Source: Marinospirillum minutulum DSM 6287
Lineage (GTDB): Bacteria; Pseudomonadota; Gammaproteobacteria; Pseudomonadales; Halomonadaceae
Reading direction: 5' to 3'
Assembly: GCF_000422325.1 (NCBI RefSeq)
Contig: NZ_AULO01000013.1
Location: forward strand, 62,001 to 126,000
DNA length: 64,000 nt
A program made the position numbers and the translations under genes. Below the pieces are notes generated by a model. The model did not search any database and was not told the DNA's origin. It saw only the letters and a list, made by a program, of their open reading frames with translations. Below, in pieces: positions 53,693 to 62,446 of this stretch (within the stretch, counting starts at the first letter, position 1; the number at the start of each line of letters is the position of its first letter).

Positions 53693-54562
53693 TTGGTTGA
53701 TCTAGCAGCTACACCACCAACACAACTCACTGGTCCAATTCTAGTCTTTGACTCAGGCGTTGGTGGGTTATCCGTTGTACAAGCACTCAGAGAGCGTATG
53801 CCTAGCCTACCTTTAGTTTATGCTTGCGATAATGCTGCCTTTCCTTATGGCCAAAAAACTGAAGCTTGGCTTAAAGAAAGAGTTCTGTCAGTAGTTGGTA
53901 GTTTAATAAGTGAAGTTCAACCTAGTTTAATTGTTTTAGCCTGTAATACCGCTAGTACCTTAACCCTGCCTGAACTACGCAATAGCTGTAGGCTACCTGT
54001 TGTTGGCGTGGTTCCAGCCATTAAGCCTGCAGCACTCATCACGCGTAGTGGACAAATTGGCCTTTTAGCAACGTGTGGTACAGTTAATCGACCCTACACT
54101 GAAAAACTAATTAACGAATTTGCGGCTGATTGCGAAATCATTAAAGTTGGCAGTAATCGGCTAGTTGAATTAGCAGAAATTTACTTAGCAGGTGGTAAGA
54201 TTGCTGATCAAGATTTGCTAGAAATACTAGCGCCCTTATTAGCAGAACCTCGCTTAGACACTGTTATTCTAGGCTGTACACATTTTCCATTACTTCAGCC
54301 ACACTTGGCAAGAGTTGCAGAACAAACTGGTGCGCCACCTTGGCAGTGGATAGATTCAGGTGCAGCTATCGCTCGTCGTGTTGTACAGCTACTTAATGAT
54401 GCGGGTTATTCAAACCCGTCTTGCCCAACCCACTTTATTCCTAACTGCTGGTTAACCGCACCTTTAGCAACCGATAGCCAACTGCCGCAATCTTTACAAC
54501 TCTTTGGTTTTAGCCAAATTAAACAACTAACCGGTTTTGATTTAAAAGAACCTGTTAGCTAA
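53693..54562 (+). CDS. murI: MurI, glutamate racemase
   Basis: MurI makes D-glutamate for peptidoglycan. The 289-residue protein shows VFDSGVGGLSVVQAL (about 18-32), ACDNAAFPYGQ, catalytic Cys in VLACNTASTLT (about 83) and second catalytic Cys in ILGCTHFPLL (about 192). The start is a TTG at 53693 with only a weak ribosome site; the next ATG would remove the DSG motif, so TTG is the best choice. It leads into trmA 26 bases later. Confidence 0.92.
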   Translation: MVDLAATPPTQLTGPILVFDSGVGGLSVVQALRERMPSLPLVYACDNAAFPYGQKTEAWLKERVLSVVGSLISEVQPSLIVLACNTASTLTLPELRNSCRLPVVGVVPAIKPAALITRSGQIGLLATCGTVNRPYTEKLINEFAADCEIIKVGSNRLVELAEIYLAGGKIADQDLLEILAPLLAEPRLDTVILGCTHFPLLQPHLARVAEQTGAPPWQWIDSGAAIARRVVQLLNDAGYSNPSCPTHFIPNCWLTAPLATDSQLPQSLQLFGFSQIKQLTGFDLKEPVS

Positions 54563-54588
54563 TTCTTTTTACGAGATTAAATTACACC

Positions 54589-55704
54589 ATGTCTTCCAGT
54601 TTGCCTCAGGTTAACCCTACTATCTACTCACAGCTTCTTGCCGAAAAAGCAGAACACCTAGACCAAATTTTTGCTGAATTTAATCCACCCAAGCTAGAAG
54701 TATTTGCCTCACCTGCTAGCCACTACCGTCTGCGTACCGAGTTTCGTATTTGGCATGAAGGCGACGACCTCTTTTATGCCATGTTTGAAATAGGTGAAGA
54801 CCCTAAAAAAGACCGTACCCTAGTTCGTATGGATCAATACCCTGTGGCAGGAGAAGAAATTAACCGCTTAATGCCTCTACTAATGGATGCGATACGCGAT
54901 GTACCGCTGCTACGCCATCGACTGTTTCAGGTTGAATTTTTAACCACCTTAACTGGTCAGGTATTGCTCAGCTTAATTTACCACCGCCAGTTAGAAGATG
55001 ATTGGGAGGTTGCTGCTAGGCAGTTACAAGAACAACTGGGCATTATGATTATTGGCCGTGCTAGAAAACAAAAACGCGTACTAGTACAAGACTATGTTGT
55101 TGAAACTTTACAGGTGAACGGGCAGCCACTCGTTTATAAGCAAGTAGAAGGCAGTTTTACCCAACCTAACCCGTGGATTTGCCAAAGTATGTTGGAATGG
55201 GCGCAGGATGTTTCAAGGCCCCAAGCTGGAGAAGAAAAACGTGACCTTGTCGAACTCTACTGCGGCAATGGTAACTTTACCCTAGCCTTAGCCAATAACT
55301 TTAGGCAATTACTGGGTACAGAAATTAGCCGCACTTCAGTTGCAGCAGGACAGTATAACATTCAAGCAAACAAAATTGAGAATGTACGCATTGAACGCAT
55401 GGCAGCAGAAGATTTTTCTAAAGCATTAAATGAGCCTGATTCAAAAGAAGCCAGCAAATTCAATTTGCAAGCGTATGACTTTTCAACTGTATTGGTAGAC
55501 CCACCCAGAGCAGGGCTAGATAAAGCCACCCTAGAGCAAGTACAAAACTATGAGCGGATAATTTATATTTCCTGCAATCCAATAACGCTTGCCGATAACT
55601 TAAAAACGCTGACTTTGACTCATAATATTGAACGTTTAGCTTTTTTTGACCAATTCCCCTACACCCACCATGCAGAGTGTGGGGTTTATTTGGTCCATAA
55701 ATAA
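54589..55704 (+). CDS. trmA: TrmA, tRNA uracil-54 C5-methyltransferase
   Basis: TrmA uses SAM to make ribothymidine 54 in the T loop of tRNAs (and at U341 of tmRNA). The 371-residue protein has the N-terminal FASPASHYRLRTEFRIWHEGDDLFYAMF pattern, the SAM motif ELYCGNGNFTLALANNF (about 221-237), VDPPRAGLD (about 304) and the catalytic Cys in IIYISCNPITLADNL (about 329). It lacks the iron-sulfur cysteines of RlmC/RlmD and has no TRAM domain, as expected for TrmA. Confidence 0.96.
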   Translation: MSSSLPQVNPTIYSQLLAEKAEHLDQIFAEFNPPKLEVFASPASHYRLRTEFRIWHEGDDLFYAMFEIGEDPKKDRTLVRMDQYPVAGEEINRLMPLLMDAIRDVPLLRHRLFQVEFLTTLTGQVLLSLIYHRQLEDDWEVAARQLQEQLGIMIIGRARKQKRVLVQDYVVETLQVNGQPLVYKQVEGSFTQPNPWICQSMLEWAQDVSRPQAGEEKRDLVELYCGNGNFTLALANNFRQLLGTEISRTSVAAGQYNIQANKIENVRIERMAAEDFSKALNEPDSKEASKFNLQAYDFSTVLVDPPRAGLDKATLEQVQNYERIIYISCNPITLADNLKTLTLTHNIERLAFFDQFPYTHHAECGVYLVHK

Positions 55705-55802
55705 AATATAAAATAATTATTTTTCCAGCACTCTCATTCATTAGATAAGTGTAAGTGCTGAGCATTATTTAAAAAAACTCTATTTAAGATACTTAAAAAC
55801 AT

Positions 55803-56198
55803 CTAAATGTTAATATCAAAGCCAAGCTCAACATCACATGCAGCTTGGCCACCTCTAATACCCCAGTTTTCTGTAGTAATTTCACGCAGCAAAATTTTAA
55901 TGTTTTTTGCAGGTATACCATAGTGAGACAATTTTTTTACTATTGATTTATACAATAACCTTTTAGTTTGGATAGTTCGTCCTGCAAAGCAGTCAATGCT
56001 TATATGGGTATAGGTTTCTGGTTGCTCATAATTAGTTGGGCAGGCAAACCTGTGTGGTTCATGTACTAGCAAACGTATATTTTTATCAGTTGGTTTTATC
56101 TTAAATACCTCACAAAGTGCAGAATGAACCGCATCTATGATACCTATTTCAATTTCGGGTGAATAATTTTGACGAACCTCTATTAAAGTACTTGGCAT
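55803..56198 (-). CDS. Tautomerase-superfamily protein (131 residues)
   Basis: The product begins MPSTLIEVRQNYSPEIEIGIIDAVHSAL, placing Pro2 at the mature N-terminus like the catalytic Pro1 of the 4-oxalocrotonate tautomerase superfamily. The length fits two fused beta-alpha-beta units, as in the longer tautomerase_2 proteins. The ribosome site is AAGGA. It is last on the minus strand of the catabolic region, 94 bases after the HbpS-like gene. The reaction is unknown; it may isomerise an enol or enamine intermediate made by the upstream amidase module. Confidence 0.8.
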   Translation of the reverse strand: MPSTLIEVRQNYSPEIEIGIIDAVHSALCEVFKIKPTDKNIRLLVHEPHRFACPTNYEQPETYTHISIDCFAGRTIQTKRLLYKSIVKKLSHYGIPAKNIKILLREITTENWGIRGGQAACDVELGFDINI

Positions 56199-56291
56199 TA
56201 AATTTTCCTTCTTATATAAAAAACAAGAAAATAATCCTCAGATTTAAACCTGAATTACAATTCATTAAGTTATTTAATAGCTTGTTGTTAA

Positions 56292-56714
56292 CTAAATATT
56301 AATTGTATCTAACCCTGCTAGAGCACAAACTTCATCTTGTTCGGCTGAACCACCAGAAACTCCAATACCCCCTAAAAGCATGTCTTGATGCTTTATAGGT
56401 AGACCACCTCCGAACACTATAAAGCGTTCTTGATGTGGAAAGCCTAGCTTTAAAGCTGGGTTGTCTTCTAAAATTTCGGACCATTTTCCAGTAGGCATTC
56501 CAAAGCTAGCTGAAGTGTAGGCTTTATCGCGAGCGATTTGGGCTGAATGTAAAAAAGCGCCATTATGGCGTAAGTACACTAGCTCTAGCCCTGCTGCATC
56601 GACTACTGCTACATGAATTTTTATTTTTAATTCGTCGGCTTTGGACATTGCTGCTTTGGCTGCAGTTAAGGCTGCTTGCCAAGCTAATTCTTGGCGTTCT
56701 ATTAATTGTGGCAT
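56292..56714 (-). CDS. GlcG/HbpS-family protein
   Basis: 140 residues matching the HbpS/GlcG (DUF336) pattern: AALTAAKAAMSKADELKIKIHVAVVDAAGLELVYLRHNGAFLHSAQIARDKAYTSASFGMPTG, later GGGLPIKHQDMLLGGIGVSGGSAEQDEVCALAGL. Some members bind haem. Others occur in catabolic operons without a known role, such as nahX in naphthalene plasmids. It follows the amidase gene by 16 bases. Confidence 0.9.
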   Translation of the reverse strand: MPQLIERQELAWQAALTAAKAAMSKADELKIKIHVAVVDAAGLELVYLRHNGAFLHSAQIARDKAYTSASFGMPTGKWSEILEDNPALKLGFPHQERFIVFGGGLPIKHQDMLLGGIGVSGGSAEQDEVCALAGLDTINI

Positions 56715-56730
56715 GCTTGATCCTAATAAA

Positions 56731-58110
56731 TTAATTGGTTAAGTCAGAGAAATAACCCAACTGCTGCTCTATAACTTGAGCTAGGGCTAAGAGTTTAACT
56801 TCTTGTTGTGCGCCTGCAGTAAGCTGCATTGCTATAGGTAGGCCTTGCTCATCTACACCTACCGGCAAACTTAAAGCACACAAACCCATGAGGTTAGCTA
56901 TAGAAGGATTACGCAGCGCAATCATATTTAAACGACGATAATCTTCTAGCTGCTCTATTTCTGCCATGCTAGGTGCTGTTATTGGCAAGGTGGGATGTAA
57001 CCATACATCTACCTGCTCGAAAGTTTGGGCAGCAACTAAACTGGCTTGTGCTAATAGATCTTTGCGCTGTAAATATTCACTTACACTTATTGCAGCGCCA
57101 TCTTCTAGTCTTGTGCGTACTACAGGGTCTAGTTTAGCGTAGCTAGTTGGTAGATTATTGGTTAAAAAGGCAGCAAGCTCAGCCACGCTTAAACCACCTG
57201 CTTGAAAGCAAGCAAAAACCTCATCACACATAGGCACTTGCAGAGAAATTAGCTCTGCACCTGCTGCTTCTAACTGGCTGGCTGCGCGACGCACTTCTTG
57301 AGTTACTGCATTGTTTGCTCCCTCCCAAAAAAAGTTTTCTACTAACCCAATACGTAAACCTTTACAGCTAGCAAGGCTAGGTATTTTAACTTCTTGTCCA
57401 CTAAGTTGGCTTTCTATAGCTGCGTAGCCATAGGCTAGGTCGGTAACATTTTTGGCAAGAACACCTGGAGTATCTAAAGAAGTAGAAAGAGGAACTATTT
57501 GGTCTGTTGGCCAGCGTCCAACTGTAGTTTTTAATCCTACCGTACCTGTCATCGCTGCTGGAATACGCACACTACCAGCGGTATCTGTACCCAAAGCTAA
57601 TAATGCTGAACCTTGGCATAAAGATACTCCTGCACCTGCACTTGAACCACCAGGAACTCTGGCTTGATCTTTTGACCAAGGGTTTTGTGGAGTTCCCCAA
57701 TGGTTGTTTACACCTAACCCACCTAAAGCAAATTCTACAGTATGTGTTTTGCCTGTAATGATAGCTGCTTGATGTAACAGTGCTTGAATTAATTTGCCAG
57801 GCTGTTGCCAAGCTGAACCTAAGTCTAAAGCTGAACCTGCAAAGGTTGGCAGGTTAGGGACTGCAAACATATCTTTAACGGATATGGGGATACCCATCAG
57901 TGGGCCAAAATCATAACCTTGTTTAATTAAGCTGTCTAAATGCTGAGCTACTTCTAAAGCGTTAGTACCTGCCCAAGTTTTATAGGCATTTAGCTGATGT
58001 TCGCTTGCAGTATAGCTAGCAAGACTTGCCTCAATAATTTGTGTGATAGTTATTTTACCGCTTCTTAAGGCCAGTGCTAACTGAGGCAATGGAGTGTTAA
58101 GTATAGTCAT
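56731..58110 (-). CDS. Amidase signature-family hydrolase
   Basis: I start at ATG 58110 (MTILNTPLPQLALALRSG), which overlaps the previous stop as TAATG. A longer frame from 58158 is less likely. The Ser-cisSer-Lys triad is visible: Lys79 (ISVKDMF), Ser156 (PGGSSAGAG) and nucleophile Ser180 (DTAGSVRIPAA), with the usual 24-residue spacing between the serines. At 459 residues it is a normal amidase hydrolysing a carboxamide in the cytoplasm. No gatA/gatB partners are adjacent, so it is a catabolic amidase rather than an aminoacyl-tRNA amidotransferase. The substrate is unknown. Confidence 0.9.
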   Translation of the reverse strand: MTILNTPLPQLALALRSGKITITQIIEASLASYTASEHQLNAYKTWAGTNALEVAQHLDSLIKQGYDFGPLMGIPISVKDMFAVPNLPTFAGSALDLGSAWQQPGKLIQALLHQAAIITGKTHTVEFALGGLGVNNHWGTPQNPWSKDQARVPGGSSAGAGVSLCQGSALLALGTDTAGSVRIPAAMTGTVGLKTTVGRWPTDQIVPLSTSLDTPGVLAKNVTDLAYGYAAIESQLSGQEVKIPSLASCKGLRIGLVENFFWEGANNAVTQEVRRAASQLEAAGAELISLQVPMCDEVFACFQAGGLSVAELAAFLTNNLPTSYAKLDPVVRTRLEDGAAISVSEYLQRKDLLAQASLVAAQTFEQVDVWLHPTLPITAPSMAEIEQLEDYRRLNMIALRNPSIANLMGLCALSLPVGVDEQGLPIAMQLTAGAQQEVKLLALAQVIEQQLGYFSDLTN

Positions 58111-58685
58111 TAACGCTGATCCCTTTCTGCCTTGGGGTAAAGCCAGAAGGCAAACCAACGAGTAAACCTTGGCATAAGCACGTAGGTCATTAATAGCATT
58201 AAAACTGCAGTTATTATTAAAGTTCTTAGAATTAGAGGCACTGGCTCTAATAGCTCACCAAACAGTAAAAAAATTAGGGTTACGCTGGGATAAAGAGCTA
58301 ACCAGCTAACAAAGGTCATTTTGTAACGTGGGGGTGGCTTTATGGGGTTGCGTGCTGGTAGGGTAAACCAAGTTACCATCCCAGATAAAACCTCTGTTTT
58401 AGCTGGTTCTATAAGCAAACCTTCAAAGTTTTCTAAGTGCTGTTTACGTACTTCAGATGCTTGCCAAACTTCTAAATCTTTTTGGCTAGCAAACTTAAAT
58501 ACAATCCTGTACTCAGGGTCATCAGGTGAAGCTGGCCTGAACATAGTGCTACCTAGGTGCCCTGCAAATTTTTTTGCGGCAACTGACATAGCTGTACTTA
58601 ACTGCTCAAACTCTTCTTCACAGCCTTTTTTAACGCGGCGTGAGACTACAACTGTGACTGCATTATCTGGTAAGTATTCTTGCAT
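58110..58685 (-). CDS. ABM-domain protein with two membrane helices
   Basis: The 191-residue protein has an N-terminal antibiotic-biosynthesis-monooxygenase (ABM) domain (about 8-100, VTVVVSRRVKKGCEEEFEQL, HLGSTMFRPAS, YRIVFKFASQKDLEVWQAS) followed by two hydrophobic segments (about 125-145 and 151-171) and a basic tail. Related proteins are annotated as antibiotic biosynthesis monooxygenase, but many only bind small molecules. It is translationally coupled to the amidase. Confidence 0.85.
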   Translation of the reverse strand: MQEYLPDNAVTVVVSRRVKKGCEEEFEQLSTAMSVAAKKFAGHLGSTMFRPASPDDPEYRIVFKFASQKDLEVWQASEVRKQHLENFEGLLIEPAKTEVLSGMVTWFTLPARNPIKPPPRYKMTFVSWLALYPSVTLIFLLFGELLEPVPLILRTLIITAVLMLLMTYVLMPRFTRWFAFWLYPKAERDQR

Positions 58686-58859
58686 TTTTTTCCTCTAAAA
58701 TAAGATACCTATGAAGCCAAGGTTCCAGCAAGTAAATAGGTAGGATGAAACTCCGTAATGGTCATGCGTAGTTAAGTGAGCACCCGATAAAGGACGGGAG
58801 GCTTAAAGCTAAAAGAAAACTATATCTAATTAATAAGTTGATAGTAATTATAGGTGTAA
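58686..58859 (-). other. Intergenic region with possible RNA structure
   Basis: This 174-base gap separates the Aer-like chemoreceptor stop from the ABM gene. On the minus strand AAGCC and GGCTT (58800-58804 and 58714-58718 in plus coordinates) could close a domain of about 90 bases holding CCCG/CGGG. There is no clear promoter or T-tract. It could be a leader of the ABM-amidase genes. Confidence 0.3.
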
Positions 58860-60395
58860 TTAAGCCTGCGCTAGACCTGAAAGAAGTAAATTTTGGCTAT
58901 TAGCCATACGGGCAACTTCTTGGTTAAGTTTATCTGCAGCTTTGGCTTCATTAGAGGTTTTTTGGTTAGCTTCAATAAAAGCAGCCACTTGCATGTCAAC
59001 AGTTTCTGCAACTTGAGTTTGTTGCCTGTTGCCTTCCTCTAAGGCATCTACTCTAGCTACAAGCAAATCGACGTTTTGTAAAATACTATTAAAGGCTTCA
59101 CCAGCGGCATCTATTTGTTTAACACTTGCGTCTGATATTTCTTGCTCTTTTTCTAAGGTGTTTAAAATTTGTTCGGTAGCGTTTTGTAAACTTTCTATCA
59201 TTGTTTGAATACTAACAGCTGATTTTTGGGTTTCAGCTGCCAAGGAGCGTACTTCATCTGCTACTACAGCAAAACCACGACCCGCATCACCTGCTCTGGC
59301 AGCTTCTATAGCTGCATTGAGAGCTAGCAGGTTAGTTTGCTCAGCAACATTTTGAATTACCACTAGAACATCGCCAATTTTGTTACTACTAGCTTCTAAC
59401 TCTAAAAAGTAACTGCGGTTTTGTTGAATTTTTTCGGCTAATAGGTGGTTGCCTTCTATTGCATCTTTTAGAGTGGTTTGACCTAGCTCAATTTGCGCTA
59501 GGGCGGCTTCTACAGCTATTTTACTGGAAGTGGTTTCAGCACTCATTACTTGGGCGTTTTCTTGTAAGCTGGCACTTGAATTGGACAGCTGATCTAAACC
59601 ACTAGTTTGTTGATCTAGTGCCTGAACTAGTTGCTCCATGCTTGCTACAGTTTTATTGGCTCGTTTAAAGATTAAATCCGAGGTGTTTTGTAGCCTATAG
59701 GTTAAAGAGCTCGTTTGTTCTTGCTGCATAGAAATTGCCATATACAGCTGACCTATATCATCTACAGTATCAGTATAAATTATTTGTTTAATAGGGTGAT
59801 GTACTATAGATTTACTGGTATTAACCAACCTATTAAAAGGTTGCATAACTAGATGTTGTGCAAAGAATAAAAGTACAAGGCTAACAACAAAGCTAATACC
59901 TACAACCCAGTTATTCTCTGCTAAAGCAGCTGCTGTAAAAATAGGTGTAATAGCTAGCAAAGAAACTAGGTATAACCTTTGCCAAGTAGATTTAATTGGT
60001 AGCCTTAAACGTAAAGGCATTTTACCTTGTTTTCTTAACCCATAAATTTGTCTAGCACGGTTAAGTGTTGCATTATCAGCTTCTTGCATAATGCAATGCA
60101 GTTCTGCCACTTGGCCTTGTTCAATAACTGGTAACACATAACAACTAACCCATAATTCGTCTGACCCAGCCTGAAGCTGTATAACTCCTAACCATGGCTT
60201 ACCTTTACCTACAACTCCAAAAAGATCGTTAATTGGTCCATCTGGCATACTTTGGTGTTTAAAGTTGCGCAGATTAAGGCCTTTTAAAGAGTCTTTATCT
60301 AAAGCGAACTTATCCCTAGTATGGCGACAGGTGTAAATAACATCACCCTTGGGGTTCATGAGTAATATATACTTATTTAACTCACCCTTTTGCAT
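58860..60395 (-). CDS. Aer-like methyl-accepting chemotaxis protein
   Basis: The 511-residue receptor has a cytoplasmic PAS domain at the N-terminus (about 1-110). [30 protein letters not shown] matches the Aer pattern HxxMPxxxFxDLWxxIxxGKPWxGxV, where the FAD pocket lies. Two adjacent membrane helices (about 148-188) follow with almost no periplasmic loop, then the signalling domain with [35 protein letters not shown]. Aer senses redox through FAD. It sits inside the aromatic catabolic gene run, suggesting taxis linked to aromatic metabolism (inference). Confidence 0.9.
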   Translation of the reverse strand: MQKGELNKYILLMNPKGDVIYTCRHTRDKFALDKDSLKGLNLRNFKHQSMPDGPINDLFGVVGKGKPWLGVIQLQAGSDELWVSCYVLPVIEQGQVAELHCIMQEADNATLNRARQIYGLRKQGKMPLRLRLPIKSTWQRLYLVSLLAITPIFTAAALAENNWVVGISFVVSLVLLFFAQHLVMQPFNRLVNTSKSIVHHPIKQIIYTDTVDDIGQLYMAISMQQEQTSSLTYRLQNTSDLIFKRANKTVASMEQLVQALDQQTSGLDQLSNSSASLQENAQVMSAETTSSKIAVEAALAQIELGQTTLKDAIEGNHLLAEKIQQNRSYFLELEASSNKIGDVLVVIQNVAEQTNLLALNAAIEAARAGDAGRGFAVVADEVRSLAAETQKSAVSIQTMIESLQNATEQILNTLEKEQEISDASVKQIDAAGEAFNSILQNVDLLVARVDALEEGNRQQTQVAETVDMQVAAFIEANQKTSNEAKAADKLNQEVARMANSQNLLLSGLAQA

Positions 60396-60477
60396 TTTTG
60401 TACCTACTTGGTTATCAATTCACTATGCTAAAGCACAGATAAAACTACTTTTATAATTGTTTTAATACTGAATAAGG

Positions 60478-60669
60478 TTAGCGACCTAATTTTTTTGCTG
60501 AACTACCACCTATACCAAAGTGTTGCTTGGGCATTTCAGTAATTATTACTCTGACTACATCACGGGGTGCATCTAGGGCTTCAACCATTGCATCAGTAAT
60601 TTTTTCAATTAACTTTTCTTTTTTTTCATTGCTACGGCCTTCCATAATATAAATTTGCGCTATGGGCAT
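60478..60669 (-). CDS. dmpI: 4-Oxalocrotonate tautomerase
   Basis: This 63-residue enzyme converts 2-hydroxymuconate to 2-oxo-3-hexenedioate (4-oxalocrotonate) in the catechol meta-cleavage oxalocrotonate branch. All known active-site residues are there, in mature numbering: Pro1, Arg11, Arg39 and Phe50 (FGIGG). Ribosome site is GAGGTACAGC before ATG. It is a DmpI/XylH-type homohexamer. A terminator at 60703-60736 separates it from the porin gene upstream, so it may rely on read-through or its own promoter. Confidence 0.95.
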   Translation of the reverse strand: MPIAQIYIMEGRSNEKKEKLIEKITDAMVEALDAPRDVVRVIITEMPKQHFGIGGSSAKKLGR

Positions 60670-60702
60670 GCTGTACCTCTATTTTGACTATTAAAATGCA
60701 TG

Positions 60703-60736
60703 AAAAAAGCCTAGCTAGCATTAGCCAGCTAGGCTT
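60703..60736 (-). terminator. Rho-independent terminator between porin and dmpI
   Basis: On the minus strand AAGCCTAGCTGGC, loop TAAT, GCTAGCTAGGCTT (13 bp, one G-U), then T-run of six: a textbook terminator five bases after the porin stop. It splits the catabolic run into two transcripts. Confidence 0.9.
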
Positions 60737-60741
60737 AGCTA

Positions 60742-61563
60742 TTAGAATACTTTGGTTAGAGAAGCACGGATCACGCGGCCTTCAGGACCATTAGAGCTAG
60801 AGAGCTCTTTATAGGCTGCAACATCTGCACCTAGCATAATGTTTGGCCAAAACTTACCTACTGACATACCCAACGCATTGCGCTCTTCTTTATTTGAACC
60901 AGACATTTCTCTAGTAAAGTAACCAATAACACCTACATCTAAAGTGCCGTAAGCCTTACCTAAACCCCATTCAAGGGTTAGGTTATCTTCAACAGTTACC
61001 CCACCACTCTTATCGCCATTAATTTCATAACGACCTAAACCACTTAAAGTAATATCACCTGCTTGGTTTAGCTTATAGGTACCACCAAAGGTCAGCATAA
61101 TGCCATCATGACCTTGACCCACTTTATCTTTATCACCGGTTTCAGCCCAATAGCCTATGCCACCTACTGCATCCCATTGCTCACCGTGCCAGCCAATAAC
61201 ACTACCTAAATATAAATCACCTAAGCCTGATTCACTTTTAACAGTTGCACCACCCGCTTTAACTTTTTCATTAACCATTGGCAAGATAGCTTCTAGGGTT
61301 AAATCACCACCTAAAAACTTTTGTGGAGTAACCCAAATTAAACGATGTGCTAGAGCGTTAACTGTTACTTTATCGGGTCCGCCACCATCAAACTTATCTG
61401 CTTCATAGTTTACATAGTAGCCCTTGTAATAAACTCCTGGAGGTGGCACAGAACTAGCTTTTACACCTTCTATACCGGGTACATAGTGACCAGCTAAAGC
61501 TGGAAGTGATAAAGAGGATGTAATTACTGTTAATACAGCGAGTTGATTTAGCTTTATTTTCAT
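60742..61563 (-). CDS. MetA-pathway phenol-degradation outer-membrane protein (SphA-like)
   Basis: 273 residues with a Sec signal (NQLAVLTVITSSLSLPALAG) and beta-strand-rich mature sequence. HYVPGIEGVKASSVPPPGVYYKGYYVNYEADKF and KFLGGDLTLEAILPMV match the family of putative phenol-degradation MetA-pathway proteins, which form outer-membrane barrels. It ends in a typical barrel strand (RVIRASLTKVF, terminal Phe). It may let aromatic compounds cross the outer membrane. It sits after the decarboxylase gene in the same operon. Confidence 0.9.
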   Translation of the reverse strand: MKIKLNQLAVLTVITSSLSLPALAGHYVPGIEGVKASSVPPPGVYYKGYYVNYEADKFDGGGPDKVTVNALAHRLIWVTPQKFLGGDLTLEAILPMVNEKVKAGGATVKSESGLGDLYLGSVIGWHGEQWDAVGGIGYWAETGDKDKVGQGHDGIMLTFGGTYKLNQAGDITLSGLGRYEINGDKSGGVTVEDNLTLEWGLGKAYGTLDVGVIGYFTREMSGSNKEERNALGMSVGKFWPNIMLGADVAAYKELSSSNGPEGRVIRASLTKVF

Positions 61564-61645
61564 GATCTACCTTTCTTTCTTGTTATTGTTTATATTTTTA
61601 TTTATAAGAACATCCTTGTTCTACTTTCTTGAACCAACACTTTTC

Positions 61646-62446
61646 TTAAACAAACTTGGCAGTAATACTGCCTAAGTCTTGGTAACGAATATTAATTGAA
61701 TCACCTCGGTTAACCGTAACCGCTGCTGTAATACCACCCGTCATAATAAAAGTGCCTGCCGGAATTTCTTCACCACGCTCGCCCATCATGTTGGCAAGCA
61801 TCGCAACCGAAGCAGCAGGGTGACCAAGTACGGCAGCACCAGCACCCGTAGCAACAATTTCACCATTAATTTCCATCACCACACCTAGATTTTGAACATC
61901 CACATCTTCTAGGCGTGCCATGCGTCCACCGGTAATAAAACGGCTGGAACTGGAGTTGTCGGCAATCACGCTTCTTAAATCAAACTTAAAGTCTTTGTAG
62001 CGTGAATCAATCACTTCAACCGCTGGAATAATAAAATCAGTGGCTCTTAATACATCACCGATATGCACACCTGGGCCTTTGAGGGGCGCCTTGGTTACAA
62101 AAGCAATTTCGGCTTCAATTTTTGGATGAATCAACTCATCCATTTTAATTTCACCGCCTTCAGGCACGCTAAAGTAGTCAGCTAGGTAGCCATAACAAGG
62201 TTGTTCAACACCCATTTGGGCCATTTTTTCCCAAGAGGTGAGACCCATTTTCATGCCGACAATTTTATGGCCCCGTGCCACTTTACGGCGACGTACTTCC
62301 CACTGCACATCAAAAGCATCACGGTAAGTCATATCGGGGTATTTATCGGTCACCTTGATAATTTCTTGGCAGTTAAGCTCTGCGTCTTCACAGTAGGTGG
62401 CGAGCTCATCAATTTGTGCTTTAGTCAGTTTGTTTGTATTTTCCAT
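61646..62446 (-). CDS. dmpH: 4-Oxalocrotonate decarboxylase (DmpH/XylI type)
   Basis: It decarboxylates 4-oxalocrotonate to 2-hydroxypenta-2,4-dienoate with a divalent metal. Residues 20-70 (EDAELNCQEIIKVTDKYPDMTYRDAFDVQWEVRRRKVARGHKIVGMKMGLTSWEKMAQMGVE) and HPKIEAEIAFVTKAPLKGPG match DmpH rather than the hydratase DmpE, which differs in the N-terminal half. 266 residues. It overlaps the aldolase stop by one base (TAATG). The hydratase partner is expected upstream, outside the window. Confidence 0.92.
   Translation of the reverse strand: MENTNKLTKAQIDELATYCEDAELNCQEIIKVTDKYPDMTYRDAFDVQWEVRRRKVARGHKIVGMKMGLTSWEKMAQMGVEQPCYGYLADYFSVPEGGEIKMDELIHPKIEAEIAFVTKAPLKGPGVHIGDVLRATDFIIPAVEVIDSRYKDFKFDLRSVIADNSSSSRFITGGRMARLEDVDVQNLGVVMEINGEIVATGAGAAVLGHPAASVAMLANMMGERGEEIPAGTFIMTGGITAAVTVNRGDSINIRYQDLGSITAKFV

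Noticed and set aside
58686-58859. Cyclic di-GMP (GEMM) riboswitch
   Set aside because: A fragment resembling GGUAGG is on the plus strand, but the genes are on the minus strand and the core GEMM motifs are missing.
61646-62446. 2-Hydroxypenta-2,4-dienoate hydratase (DmpE) for the decarboxylase gene
   Set aside because: The N-terminal half (KVTDKYPDMT, QWEVRRRK) and the segment GMKMGLTSWEKMAQMGVE fit DmpH/XylI; the hydratase differs there.
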